Position numbers and translations under genes: made by a program
Assembly (NCBI GenBank): GCA_000733915.1
Contig: JPOM01000001.1
Location: forward strand, 1,674,001-1,738,000
Source: Caulobacteraceae bacterium PMMR1
GTDB taxonomy: Bacteria > Pseudomonadota > Alphaproteobacteria > Caulobacterales > Caulobacteraceae
Reading direction: 5' to 3'
DNA: 64,000 bases
The notes under the pieces: model-generated
What the model was told of the DNA's origin: nothing
What the model saw: only the letters and a program-made list of their open reading frames with translations
Databases searched by the model: none
Part shown: in pieces, positions 42,645 to 51,300 of the stretch
How the letters are laid out: each line of letters starts with the position of its first letter
How positions within the stretch are numbered: position 1 is the first letter of the stretch

Positions 42645-43579
42645 GCGGCCTCTCCGCTTCGCCGAACGCCGCCTGGGCGGAAGGCGCGCCGCGCCTCTCC
42701 GTGCTCGTGCCCTACTTCCGCTACGACCCCTCGCCGCTTCTGGACCGGCTGGCGGCGGAGGCGGCGCGACTGCCCGCCGGCGAGGTCGAGCTTGTCCTGC
42801 TGGACGACGGCGGGGGCGACGCCGCCCTGGCCGATGCCGTCGATGCGCGCCTTGCGGCCCTGCCCTTTGCAGCGCTGGGCCTGCGCCTGGCGGCCAACGA
42901 GGGCCGGGCGAAGGGCCGCAACCGCCTGGCCGCCGCCGCCCGGGCGCGCCACCTGCTGTTCCTCGACTGCGACATGGCGCCGGACGCCCCGGACTTCCTC
43001 CGCCGCTGGCTGGAGCTGGTCACGACGCAGGACCCGCCGCTCGCCTTCGGCGGCTTCTCCATGGCCCAGGCCCCGGTGGAGCCCGCGACCCGCCTGCACC
43101 GGGCGCTCCAGCTTCGCGGCGAATGCGCCCCGGCCGCCGTCCGCCGCCGCACGCCGGAGAAGTACGTCTTCACCTCCAACCTGCTGGTCCGGCGCGACGT
43201 GTTCGAGGGCGAGGCCTTCGACGAGAGCTTCGCGGGCTGGGGCTGGGAGGACGTGGAGTGGGGCCTGCGGGTGGCGCGCCGCTTCGGCGTGCGCCATATC
43301 GACAACTCCGCGACACATCTCGGCCTCGACACCCCCGACGCCCTGGCCGCCAAGTACGAGCAGTCCGCCGCCAACTTCGCCCGCGTGGTCGCCAAGAGCC
43401 GCGCGGTGGTGGAGAGCTACCCGAGCTACCGGCTCGCGCGGGGGCTGAAGCGGCTGCCCGCGCTGAGGCTCTGGCGGCCGTGGCTGAAGCGCCTGGCGCT
43501 GAGCCCGCTTGCGCCCATGATCGCGCGCATCGCGGCGCTGAAGGCCTATCGCGCCGCCCTCTATGCGGAGGTGGTGTGA
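42641..43579 (+). CDS. hfsG: family 2 glycosyltransferase (HfsG-like)
   Basis: The 312-residue GT-A fold protein starts at the ATG 42641. It has LSVLVPYFRYDPSPLLDRLA, a DDGGGD-type acidic loop, the metal-binding LLFLDCDMAPDAPDFL (DCD in place of DxD) and the acceptor-side GWGWEDVEWGLRVARRFG, typical of GT2. It overlaps genes on both sides (ATGA, GTGA). HfsG in Caulobacter adds GlcNAc to the holdfast repeat unit; the same substrate here is inference. Confidence 0.8.
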   Translation: MSGLSASPNAAWAEGAPRLSVLVPYFRYDPSPLLDRLAAEAARLPAGEVELVLLDDGGGDAALADAVDARLAALPFAALGLRLAANEGRAKGRNRLAAAARARHLLFLDCDMAPDAPDFLRRWLELVTTQDPPLAFGGFSMAQAPVEPATRLHRALQLRGECAPAAVRRRTPEKYVFTSNLLVRRDVFEGEAFDESFAGWGWEDVEWGLRVARRFGVRHIDNSATHLGLDTPDALAAKYEQSAANFARVVAKSRAVVESYPSYRLARGLKRLPALRLWRPWLKRLALSPLAPMIARIAALKAYRAALYAEVV

Positions 43580-44358
43580 CCGCGCCTGCGCCCACCGCCG
43601 ACATGAGCCTGCAGGGGCGGCTGCGCCGGCGGCTGGCTCGGATCGGGGCCCGCCGGCCCGCCGCGCACGCGCCCCCGCGCGGCATGGTCAGCTTCAGCTT
43701 CGACGACATCCCGGCCAGCGCGGCGCAGGCCGGCGCACGCGTGCTGGAGGCGCGCGGGCTGCGGGGGACCTTCTACGTCTGCGCCGGGCTGGCGGGGCGG
43801 CCGGGGCCCGTGGAGCCCTACGCAGACCGGGAGGCGATCACGACCCTGGCCAGGGCGGGGCACGAGATCGGCTGCCACACCCACGCGCATCTGAACCTCG
43901 CGACGGCCGAGCGCGCCCCCGTAGAGGCCGATCTGGCCCGGAACGCCGAAGCGTTGGAGGGGTGGGGCGTGGGCGCGCCTGAGACCTTCGCCTTCCCCTT
44001 CGGCGACGTGAGCGCCGCAGCCAAGCGGATCGTCGCGCCCCGCTTCGCCCTCTGCCGGGCCCTGCACCCTGGCCTGGTCGCGCGCGGGACGGACCTGAAC
44101 CAGGCGCCGGCCATCGGCATCGAAGGCGAGGCTGGCGTGGCCAGGGCCTCCGACTGGATCGCCCGGGCGGCGGCGACGAATCGCTGGCTCATCCTCTACA
44201 GCCACAGCGTGCTGGATCGCGTTACGCCTTGGGGCTGCACGGCCGACGGGCTGGACCGGCTGGCGGCGCAGGCGCTGGCGGCGGGGCTCGATGTGGTGAC
44301 CGTGGCCGAGGGCGCGCGACGTGTGCACCCTCGGCAACTCGGAGCCGGCTCGCCATGA
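43576..44358 (+). CDS. hfsH: polysaccharide deacetylase (HfsH-like)
   Basis: The 260-residue NodB-family protein has MVSFSFDDIPASAAQAGARV (the first catalytic Asp pair), the metal site HEIGCHTHAHLNLA, FAFPFGDVSAAAKR and LILYSHSV near the end. It has no signal peptide, so it acts in the cytoplasm or on the inner face. HfsH partially deacetylates holdfast GlcNAc, which is needed for cohesion and anchoring. The GTG start overlaps the upstream stop; the ATG nine codons on is an alternative. Confidence 0.82.
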   Translation: MTAPAPTADMSLQGRLRRRLARIGARRPAAHAPPRGMVSFSFDDIPASAAQAGARVLEARGLRGTFYVCAGLAGRPGPVEPYADREAITTLARAGHEIGCHTHAHLNLATAERAPVEADLARNAEALEGWGVGAPETFAFPFGDVSAAAKRIVAPRFALCRALHPGLVARGTDLNQAPAIGIEGEAGVARASDWIARAAATNRWLILYSHSVLDRVTPWGCTADGLDRLAAQALAAGLDVVTVAEGARRVHPRQLGAGSP

Positions 44359-45344
44359 TCGCCGTCCTGATCCCGACCTTTCGCCGCCCCGGGCCGCTCG
44401 AGGCCGCGCTGCGCTCCGTCTTCGCCCAGGCCGGCGTGAGCGGCTTGCTGGGCGAGATCATCGTTGTGGACAATGCCCCGGAGGCCTCGGCCCGCGGGCT
44501 CGCCGACCGCCTGCGCCCCCTCTCCCCCGTCCCGCTTCGCTACGTGCATGCGCCCACGCCCGGCGTGGCGACCGCGCGTAACGCGGGGCTGAAGGCGGTC
44601 AGCGCGCCGCTTGTCGCCTTCCTCGACGACGACGAGGTCGCAGCCCCCGACTGGCTCAGGCGCCTTCACGCCGTGCATGTGCAGACCGGCGCGGACGTGA
44701 CCTTCGGGCCGGTGCAGGGCCGCGCCCCCGCCGCCCCCGCCTGGAAGCGCGCCTACCTCGAGCGGTTCTTCTCCCGCACCGGTCCGGCGGCCTCGGGCGT
44801 GACGGACCGCACCTATGGCTGCGGGGCGAGCCTGATGACCCGCGCCACGGCGCTCGCCGGCGATGCGCCCTTCGACGTCTCGGCTGACCGCACCGGGGGC
44901 GAGGACGACCGCCTCTTCGCCGCGCTCAAGGCCCGCGGCGCACGCTTCGCCTGGGCGGCGGATGCGCTGGCTTTCGAGGACGCGCCCCCGGCCCGCGCCA
45001 CCCTGCGCTATGCCCTGGCCCGAGCGGCCGGCTATGGCCAGAGTCCCTGCCAGGCCTGCTGGCGCAGGCGCAACCTGCCCGGCGTCGCGGCCTGGATGGG
45101 GATCGGGACCGGCCAGGCTCTGGGCTTCGCCCTCCTGGCGCTGGCCGAGGGCCTGCTCGGCCGCAAGACCTGGCTCGACCGGCTGGACCGCGCCGCGCGG
45201 GGCTTTGGCAAGCTGATCTGGTTCGTGCCGCTGCGCTTCTACGGCGCGCCGGGGGCGGGCTCAGCCGAACAGGCGCCGGACGAGGGCGGGCTCAGGCCGC
45301 ATGCGGTTCAGGAACACGCCCGAGCAGCGCCCGCCCGCCTCTGA
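44355..45344 (+). CDS. family 2 glycosyltransferase
   Basis: The 329-residue GT2 starts MIAVLIPTFRRPGPLEAALR and has IIVVDNAPEASARGLADR, PTPGVATARNAGL, LVAFLDDDEVAAPDWL (the DxD metal site) and a catalytic GGEDDRLFAALKARGA. Two hydrophobic segments near the C terminus (about 245-275) suggest membrane association. It occupies the place of the Wzy polymerase hfsC in Caulobacter. Its last 84 bp overlap the converging hfsB gene; the tail beyond residue 302 is probably dispensable. It could be HfsJ- or HfsL-like. Confidence 0.85.
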   Translation: MIAVLIPTFRRPGPLEAALRSVFAQAGVSGLLGEIIVVDNAPEASARGLADRLRPLSPVPLRYVHAPTPGVATARNAGLKAVSAPLVAFLDDDEVAAPDWLRRLHAVHVQTGADVTFGPVQGRAPAAPAWKRAYLERFFSRTGPAASGVTDRTYGCGASLMTRATALAGDAPFDVSADRTGGEDDRLFAALKARGARFAWAADALAFEDAPPARATLRYALARAAGYGQSPCQACWRRRNLPGVAAWMGIGTGQALGFALLALAEGLLGRKTWLDRLDRAARGFGKLIWFVPLRFYGAPGAGSAEQAPDEGGLRPHAVQEHARAAPARL

Positions 45345-46025
45345 GAGGTCGTCCCGGAGCCTGGCGACCGCCTCCCGCCTTGGGCCCTCGGCGTTCACGA
45401 CCAGCACCGTGGAGTCCATGTCCGGGGCCAGCGCCGCCGCCGCGCTGGAGACCTCGGCCGAGGGCGCGTCGACCACTACCGCGTCCGCCGCCCCTCTCAG
45501 GGCGTCCCAGTACGGCGAGCCCCGCAGCAGCTCCACCCTCTGGCCCGCGGTCAGCGCCTCGCGCCGGAAGCGTGTGACCCAGAGCCGCCCGCGCCCGACC
45601 TGGCGCGCCTCCAGATAGCTCGCGTCCGCCCAGAGCTCGCCGCGGCTGTTCCGGGTCGGCGGGCGGACGGCGAAAAAGATCGAGCCGTCCGGCGTGGCGC
45701 GGACCGGCGGGCCGAGCGGGCCAAAGCGCGCCGGCGCCGCGGCCAGCGCCGCCGCCTGCGCCCCCGCCAGGACGTCGAGCTCCACCAGCCAGACGCCCTT
45801 GACCGCCCGCGCCGCCAAAGCCCTGGCGAACTCGCGGGCGACCGTCGAGGTCCCCTCGCCCGCACTGGCGGCGACGAACTGGATCACCCGCCCATGCTCC
45901 GTCCCCGCCCGGAGCAGCCGGTCGGCCAGCGCCGCCATCTCGGCGCTGAGGTCCACGAGGGTCGAATCGTCCGCCACGTCGCCTGGAGCATAGGGCATGG
46001 CGGCCCGCTTGGCCGCGCGGCTCAC
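45261..46025 (-). CDS. hfsB: BY-kinase-like P-loop protein with altered Walker A (HfsB-like)
   Basis: The 254-residue MinD/BY-kinase fold partners the Wzz-domain protein encoded just upstream. The P-loop reads ASAGEGTSTVA (53-63), with Thr59 where the Walker lysine is expected (GEGKST). Walker B VVVDAPSAEVSS is present; the C terminus (RMRPEPALVRRLFG) has no tyrosine cluster. It is thus unlikely to autophosphorylate like Wzc. It overlaps hfsA by 4 bp. Synteny (B-A, divergent D) supports HfsB. Confidence 0.8.
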   Translation of the reverse strand: MSRAAKRAAMPYAPGDVADDSTLVDLSAEMAALADRLLRAGTEHGRVIQFVAASAGEGTSTVAREFARALAARAVKGVWLVELDVLAGAQAAALAAAPARFGPLGPPVRATPDGSIFFAVRPPTRNSRGELWADASYLEARQVGRGRLWVTRFRREALTAGQRVELLRGSPYWDALRGAADAVVVDAPSAEVSSAAAALAPDMDSTVLVVNAEGPRREAVARLRDDLSEAGGRCSGVFLNRMRPEPALVRRLFG

Positions 46026-47521
46026 GCGCGCGCAGGCTTGGGCGGGGCGGCGCCCAGCACCGGCAGGTCGAGGGCCTGCTGCACCGCCCGCGCGCTCGGA
46101 TAGCCGCCCCGCAGCAAGGCCGCGACCGCCCCCATGCAGAGGGCGGAGAAGGCGGCGAAGAGCACGGAAAGGACGGCGACCGGCCCGCGCAGGCTCTTGG
46201 CCTGGGTCGACGGCGTCGCGCGCTCCACCACCCGGACATTGTCGTCGGACTTCTGTGCGAGCGCCTGGGCCGCCTCGCTCTCCTGCTGGCGGGCGTCCAG
46301 GGCCTTGACGTTGGCGGCCAGCACCTCGCGCTGGCGCATCAGGTCCTGGTAGCGCGGCTCGAGCTCGGCGAGCTTTTGGCGGCGCGAGGCGATCTGGGCA
46401 AGCTGGGCCGCGATGGCCTCGCGGCGGCTGCGCAGCGACGCGGCCTGGGCCGAGGTCTGGTGCTTTTCAGTCAGCAGGGTCTCGTAGACGGGGTTGGCGC
46501 CGACCCGCTGCGCCGCCGTCGCGCCCTGGGCCCGCGCGGCCTCCGCCTGGACGGCGGCGATCTTGGCGTCGATGTCGCGGACGGGCTGAGCCGTGGGCTG
46601 GTAGCGCGAGAGCAGGTCCTGGCGCTCGACGCGGAGCTGCATCAGCTTGTCGGACGCGGTGTGGTCGAGGTCGCGGTAGAGCCCGACCTCCGGCGGCGCG
46701 CTTGCCAGCGACTGCTCCGTCGCGGCGAGCCGCCCCTGCGCTTCACTGAGCTGCACCTCCACGTTGGCGCGATCCGCGAGCAGTTGACCGTAGAGCTGAG
46801 CCAGCGAGGCCTTTTCGCTGTCGAAGTCGGCAACGCCGTTGTCGGCCAGGAAGCGCGTGTAGGCCGCGTCCGCCGCGTCCAGCCGCTGCTGGAACACCTG
46901 CCGCTGATCCGACAGGGCGCGGACGTCGCGCGCCGACAGCACCCGGTGGCGATATACGAGGTACTCGTCCACCAGCGCATTGAGCACCAGGGCCGCGGTC
47001 TCGGGGTCGGCAGCGGTGTAGTCGAGGCGCACCACCGAGGTCCCCGGCGCCGTGCTGATCTTCAGCGACCGCTCCATCTCGCGCACGGCCGCACCCTCCG
47101 CCAGCTCCCGCCCCGCAGGCGTGGCCGCGGCGTAGCGGCGCCCCAGGGCGGGGTCGATGCGCGCCAGGCCGAGCCGCCGGATCACGCGCTGCTTCAGCGC
47201 CGCCGACGACAGGATCTCACTTTCGGACTGCACCACCTGATCCGGCTCGGGGATCGAGCCCCGCGCCGCGTCCCCCACCCGGGGTTCGTAGACATACTCC
47301 TGCCCCAGCCGCACGATCAGGCTGGAGTGCGCCTGCCAGCTCTTCTGCAGCGTGAAGGCGAAGGCCACGCCCAGCCCCGCAACGACCAGGAAGGTGATTA
47401 GCATGAGCGGCGTCTGGCGCAGGATCAGGACGACGAGCTCGCGCGGCTCGTAGAGCTCCAGCGCCCGGCGGCGGCGGGTCGGACGGGGGCGCGTCGCCGG
47501 CATCGTCCAGACCTCCGCCAT
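46022..47521 (-). CDS. hfsA: Wzz-domain polysaccharide co-polymerase (HfsA-like)
   Basis: The 499-residue inner-membrane protein has an N-terminal helix (about 38-57, LMLITFLVVAGLGVAFAF), a long periplasmic coiled coil (about 190-410) and a second helix (about 447-468). The Wzz start domain contains LIVRLGQEYVYEP and the PCP signature ends near ATPSTQAKSLRGP. It sets chain length and export with the OPX protein encoded divergently. No kinase domain is fused; it is supplied by the separate hfsB gene. Confidence 0.86.
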   Translation of the reverse strand: MAEVWTMPATRPRPTRRRRALELYEPRELVVLILRQTPLMLITFLVVAGLGVAFAFTLQKSWQAHSSLIVRLGQEYVYEPRVGDAARGSIPEPDQVVQSESEILSSAALKQRVIRRLGLARIDPALGRRYAAATPAGRELAEGAAVREMERSLKISTAPGTSVVRLDYTAADPETAALVLNALVDEYLVYRHRVLSARDVRALSDQRQVFQQRLDAADAAYTRFLADNGVADFDSEKASLAQLYGQLLADRANVEVQLSEAQGRLAATEQSLASAPPEVGLYRDLDHTASDKLMQLRVERQDLLSRYQPTAQPVRDIDAKIAAVQAEAARAQGATAAQRVGANPVYETLLTEKHQTSAQAASLRSRREAIAAQLAQIASRRQKLAELEPRYQDLMRQREVLAANVKALDARQQESEAAQALAQKSDDNVRVVERATPSTQAKSLRGPVAVLSVLFAAFSALCMGAVAALLRGGYPSARAVQQALDLPVLGAAPPKPARA

Positions 47522-47605
47522 GACCGACCGGCTGCGCTCCTGAAACTCTAACCGAAGCTGACCATGCCGCGCGGCCGTTAACCCATCGTTACCCCGTTAA
47601 CCACG

Positions 47606-48367
47606 ATGCTGCGGCCCATGCGGACCAGGGTCGAAAGCAAGGCGGCGGCGGGGCTGATCGCGCTCAGCCTCGTGGGCTGCGCCGGCGCGCCGGGGCCCTA
47701 TGCGCGGCTGGAGCGCGAGGAGCGGACGCCGCGCTTCCAGTCCATCGGCTTCGCGACCTGGCGGGACGACGAGCCCGCCTACCGCCTGTATCCCGGGGAC
47801 GTCATCGACGTGTCGATCCCCTCGGCGCCTGAGCTGAACCGCAGCGCCACGGTGCAGCCGGACGGACGCATCTCCCTGCCCCTGATCGCGCCCGTGATGG
47901 CGGCCGACCTCTCCGTGCTGCAGCTGCAGGGCGTTCTGTCGCAGGCCTACGCTGGCCAGCTGCTCCGTCCGGTGGTCGAGGTCGCGGTCAAGCAGGCGCA
48001 GCCGCTCCGCGTGTTCGTGGGCGGCGAGGTCGAAAAGGCCGGCGTCTACGACATGCCCGGCGACATCGACGCGCTGCAGGCGGTGATCATGGCGGGGGGG
48101 CTGCGCACCACCGCGGAGTCACGGCGCATCGTGCTGATCCGGCGCGGAACCGGCGGCCGGCCCATGCGGCGCGTCATCGACCTCAGCCCGGCGGCGCTGG
48201 CGAGCGGGCGGGCGGACGCGGTCGCCTTGCGGCGCTTCGACATCCTCTATGCGCCCCGGAGCGGCATCGCCGACCTGGACCTCTTCGTGGACCAGCACCT
48301 GCGCCAGCTGCTGCCGATCCAGTTCAGCTACGCCATCAACGGATCGACCTACGCCAACACGCGCTGA
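47606..48367 (+). CDS. hfsD: outer-membrane polysaccharide export lipoprotein (OPX, HfsD-like)
   Basis: The 253-residue lipoprotein has a signal peptide with lipobox LSLVGC, the poly-export domain (YRLYPGDVIDVSIPSAPELN, VQPDGRISLPLIAPV) and SLBB domain (VFVGGEVEKAGVYDMPGDID). It would form the outer-membrane exit pore for the polysaccharide. It is transcribed divergently from hfsA across 84 bp. An ATG four codons in is an alternative start. Confidence 0.88.
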   Translation: MLRPMRTRVESKAAAGLIALSLVGCAGAPGPYARLEREERTPRFQSIGFATWRDDEPAYRLYPGDVIDVSIPSAPELNRSATVQPDGRISLPLIAPVMAADLSVLQLQGVLSQAYAGQLLRPVVEVAVKQAQPLRVFVGGEVEKAGVYDMPGDIDALQAVIMAGGLRTTAESRRIVLIRRGTGGRPMRRVIDLSPAALASGRADAVALRRFDILYAPRSGIADLDLFVDQHLRQLLPIQFSYAINGSTYANTR

Positions 48368-48397
48368 GACCCGGACGGTGCAGGTGCAGCTGCAGGC

Positions 48398-48670
48398 TTA
48401 GGCGCGGGCCAGCCACTCGCGGGCGGCGCGCTGGGCTTCGGCCACGGTGTCGCGGTCCATCTCAGCGGACAGCTCGCGGCGATAGCGCTTGGCCTCCTCG
48501 CTGCCGCGCATGGCGGCGAGGTTGAACAGCATGTGGGCCGACACGTAGTCGAGAGGCGCGCCGCCCTGGCCGGTCGAATAGAGCAGGCCCATGCGGAGCA
48601 GATCGTCCCCGCTGGAGTCCGGGGTCGGCAGGGGCAGGCGCGCCTCGTTCTCGTTCACCGCTTCCATCAT
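48398..48670 (-). CDS. small Sel1-like repeat protein
   Basis: The 90-residue soluble protein contains one Sel1/TPR-like unit, DDLLRMGLLYSTGQGGAPLD followed by YVSAHMLFNLAAMRGSEEAK, in which the small-residue and aromatic positions of the repeat are kept. No signal peptide. A second Met directly follows the first. Function unknown. It converges on hfsD with a 30-bp gap. Confidence 0.72.
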   Translation of the reverse strand: MMEAVNENEARLPLPTPDSSGDDLLRMGLLYSTGQGGAPLDYVSAHMLFNLAAMRGSEEAKRYRRELSAEMDRDTVAEAQRAAREWLARA

Positions 48671-48855
48671 CGTCGTTCATCCTTGGCTCAGGCGCCGCGT
48701 TCGACGGCCCTGCTGCAATCTCCACGCCGGGAGAGAAGCATGCGCAAGGTTGAACCAAGGTTAAGCGGCGATAATTATCTTTCGTAAGTCAAAGTAAACT
48801 GGCGATTACTGGAGATTTCAGCGTTCACGCCCCGTCTACACCTGCAAACGAAAGC
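48671..48855 (-). promoter_or_regulatory. AT-rich region upstream of the Sel1-like gene
   Basis: Between 48755 and 48825 the sequence is unusually AT-rich for this genome (GGTTAAGCGGCGATAATTAT, TCAAAGTAAACTGG). It lies between the Sel1-like gene's start and the GST stop, both leftward, and probably contains the Sel1-like gene's promoter. No specific operator is recognised. Confidence 0.4.
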
Positions 48856-49584
48856 TTAAGTCCGGGCGCGCTGACCGAACAGGACGGCGCGAGCCTTCTC
48901 CGCGTCGGCGGAGTTGGAGTGCAGGCCCTGGCTGCGGAGCTCCGCCCCGAGCTTGAACCCGCGCTGCACGGCCTCGCGCGCGCCGACCCGCTCGAACCAG
49001 GCCTTCAGGTGCGGGAACTCGTCCAGGTCGATGCCCTGGTTGCGCCACGGCACGACCCAGCCCCAGCACGCCATGTCCGCGATGGAATAGTCGTCGGCGA
49101 TGAAGTCCCGTCCCTGCAGGCGCTCGTTCAGCACGCCATAGAGGCGGTGAGTCTCGTTGGTGTAGCGGATCGCGCCATAGGCGATCTGGCGCTGGTCGGC
49201 GAGCATGCTCGGGGCGTACTGGCGGAAGTGATGCGTCTGGCCGGCCATGGGACCGAGCCCGCCCACCTGCCAGAACAGCCACTCTTCCACCGCCACCCGC
49301 TGGCGCTCGTCGCGTCCGTAGAACCTGCCGGTCTTGCGCCCGAGGTACTGCAGGATGGCGCCGGACTCGAACACCGAGATCGGCTGGCCGTCGGGGCCCT
49401 CCGGGTCCACGATGGCGGGCATGCGATTGTTCGGGCTGATGGCCAGGAACTCGGGCCGGAACTGCTCGCCTGCGCCGATGTTCACGGCCTTCAGCTCATA
49501 GGGCAGGCCCATCTCTTCGAGGGCTATAGACACCTTCCAGCCGTTCGGCGTCGGCCAGTAGTGAAGTTTGATGGGCTGGGGCAT
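48856..49584 (-). CDS. glutathione S-transferase family protein
   Basis: The 242-residue product has a thioredoxin-like N domain (KLHYWPTPNGWKVSIALEEM, NNRMPAIVDPEGPDGQPISV, the glutathione-binding VFESGAILQYLG) and an all-helical C domain with DDYSIADMACWGWV. The pattern is that of the YfcG/YghU class of disulfide-active GSTs. The ATG at 49584 is preferred over an upstream GTG/ATG series without family resemblance. Confidence 0.86.
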   Translation of the reverse strand: MPQPIKLHYWPTPNGWKVSIALEEMGLPYELKAVNIGAGEQFRPEFLAISPNNRMPAIVDPEGPDGQPISVFESGAILQYLGRKTGRFYGRDERQRVAVEEWLFWQVGGLGPMAGQTHHFRQYAPSMLADQRQIAYGAIRYTNETHRLYGVLNERLQGRDFIADDYSIADMACWGWVVPWRNQGIDLDEFPHLKAWFERVGAREAVQRGFKLGAELRSQGLHSNSADAEKARAVLFGQRART

Positions 49585-49776
49585 GGGAGGGCGCTCCGCG
49601 TCGGCTAAGGCGGCCGCACCCTTCTCCCGCAGCGCCCGCAAGGCAAGAGCGCAAGGCTTGTGGGCCGTTCAGTTCTGCTTAACGCTGTTCAGCCGCGGTT
49701 CAGCCCGCCGGAGCCATAGCGGGGGTCGCATCCGGCGCCGATGGCCATGGGGGCCCGGGGCGCGACGGGAGGATCC

Positions 49777-50673
49777 ATGAAGCAGCTTCTTATCGCCGGC
49801 GCCGCCCTGGCTGTGCTGGCCCCCGCCTCCGCCTTCGCCCAGGAGCACGAGCACCGCGGGGGCTGGACCGGCGGCTCGCAAGGTCAGGCCACGCCCGCCC
49901 CGCCCGCGCCCAGCTCGCCCGCTCCGCTTCCGCCGCAGACGGGCGGCTACGTCCCGCACATCCAGCCGCCCCCGCCGCACGGCGGCTATCGACCCGGCCA
50001 GCCCAGCCCGTGGGTCGGCCAATGGGGCGGCCCGTGGGCGGGCCACGCCTATCGGCCCGGCCAGCCCCAAACCGTTCCGCCGCAGCCGCCGCCGCCCGGG
50101 CAGCCGACCCAGCCGTCCGCCGTAAACGGCGCCTGGCGCGGCTACACCGGCGGCCAAGGCGGCCAGGACCGCTGGCAGGGGCGCGGCTATCAACCCGGCC
50201 AGCCGGGCAACTGGCAAGGGCGCGGCTTCGTCTCGCCGGGCGCGACCTATCCGCCGGGCGTGCGCGACGCGGAGCATCGCGACTGGGATCATCGCGGCGA
50301 GGACCATCGCGGCTGGGATCGGCGCGGCGACGACCATCGCGGCTGGGACCGCGACGGCGACCGGCGGCCGGGCTATTGGCGCGGAGAGCGCGGGCGGCCC
50401 TACAGCTGGGGCGGCCGCACCCTCTACCGCTTCCGGGTCGAGCCCTACCGCTGGCCTCAGGGCTACGGCTACTACGGCCACCGCTGGCGCGTGCACGAGC
50501 GGCTGCTGCCGATCTTCCTCAGTCCGGAGTACTTCATCTCCGACGTCTGGGCGTTCGGGCTGGAGCCGCCGCCCCCGGGCCTGATCTACATCCGGGTTGG
50601 TGCGGACATCCTGCTGGTGGACCAGTACAGCGGCGAGATCATCGAGGTGATCCCGGACGTCTTCTACTGGTGA
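49777..50673 (+). CDS. RcnB-family secreted protein, repeat-rich
   Basis: The 298-residue product has a signal peptide (1-22, cleaved after AFA). A low-complexity region follows with YRPGQP/YQPGQP motifs repeated four times and a DHRGWDR-type repeat (residues about 175-205). The C-terminal RcnB domain is PGLIYIRVGADILLVDQYSG. Family members bind nickel/cobalt or act in envelope homeostasis; the His/Asp-rich repeat could bind metal. Proline and glycine dominate the middle. Confidence 0.8.
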   Translation: MKQLLIAGAALAVLAPASAFAQEHEHRGGWTGGSQGQATPAPPAPSSPAPLPPQTGGYVPHIQPPPPHGGYRPGQPSPWVGQWGGPWAGHAYRPGQPQTVPPQPPPPGQPTQPSAVNGAWRGYTGGQGGQDRWQGRGYQPGQPGNWQGRGFVSPGATYPPGVRDAEHRDWDHRGEDHRGWDRRGDDHRGWDRDGDRRPGYWRGERGRPYSWGGRTLYRFRVEPYRWPQGYGYYGHRWRVHERLLPIFLSPEYFISDVWAFGLEPPPPGLIYIRVGADILLVDQYSGEIIEVIPDVFYW

Positions 50674-50790
50674 GCTGGCGCGGAACCTGAACGCTTCGGG
50701 CTGGCGTTGCGGCGCTGTCCCTGGGCCGTCCGTTCAAGCGCGGTTCAGGGGCGGCGGCGTAGTCTGCAAGCCGGATGGAGGAGGTTGACG

Positions 50791-51270
50791 ATGACGCGGC
50801 TGCTGAAGGCGGCCCTGCTCGCGACCGTCCTTTTGGGCGCGAGCAGCGAGGCGGGCCTGGCCCGCGACCACGACCATGATCACGGCGAGCGCGAGCGTGG
50901 CGGCTGGGGCGGCGAAGGCCGTCGCGGCTGGGGCGCAGACGAGCGCGGCGAGCGTCGCGGCTGGGGCGGCTTCGCCCAGCCCGGCTATGGGGTCGCGCCG
51001 CCGGCCTATCGGGCCGAACCGCCGCCGGGGGTCCGAGGGCCGCCGCCGGGGCGGGGCTGGCGCCGCGGCCAGGTGCTGCCGCCCGACTACCGCAGCTATG
51101 TGGTGCCCGACTACGGCCGCTATCGCCTGCGCCCGCCTCCGCCCGGCTACAACTGGATCGGCGTCGGGCGGGACATCTATCTGATGCAGGACTCCAGCGG
51201 CCTGATCCTGGACAGCGTGCCCGGCGCCTACGAGGCGGCCCCGCCGGCCTATCGCGGCCGCCGCCGCTGA
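50791..51270 (+). CDS. RcnB-family secreted protein, short
   Basis: The 159-residue product has a signal peptide (1-23) and a mature start rich in His and Asp (RDHDHDHGERERGGW), then Gly/Arg-rich repeats (GRRGWG, ERRGWGG). The RcnB C-terminal motif is GYNWIGVGRDIYLMQDSSGL. GGAGGAGG precedes the ATG. It follows a larger RcnB-family gene by 117 bp and is probably a paralogue. Confidence 0.8.
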   Translation: MTRLLKAALLATVLLGASSEAGLARDHDHDHGERERGGWGGEGRRGWGADERGERRGWGGFAQPGYGVAPPAYRAEPPPGVRGPPPGRGWRRGQVLPPDYRSYVVPDYGRYRLRPPPPGYNWIGVGRDIYLMQDSSGLILDSVPGAYEAAPPAYRGRRR

Positions 51271-51300
51271 GCGGAGCGCCGGATCGGGCGTCGCCTTGGA

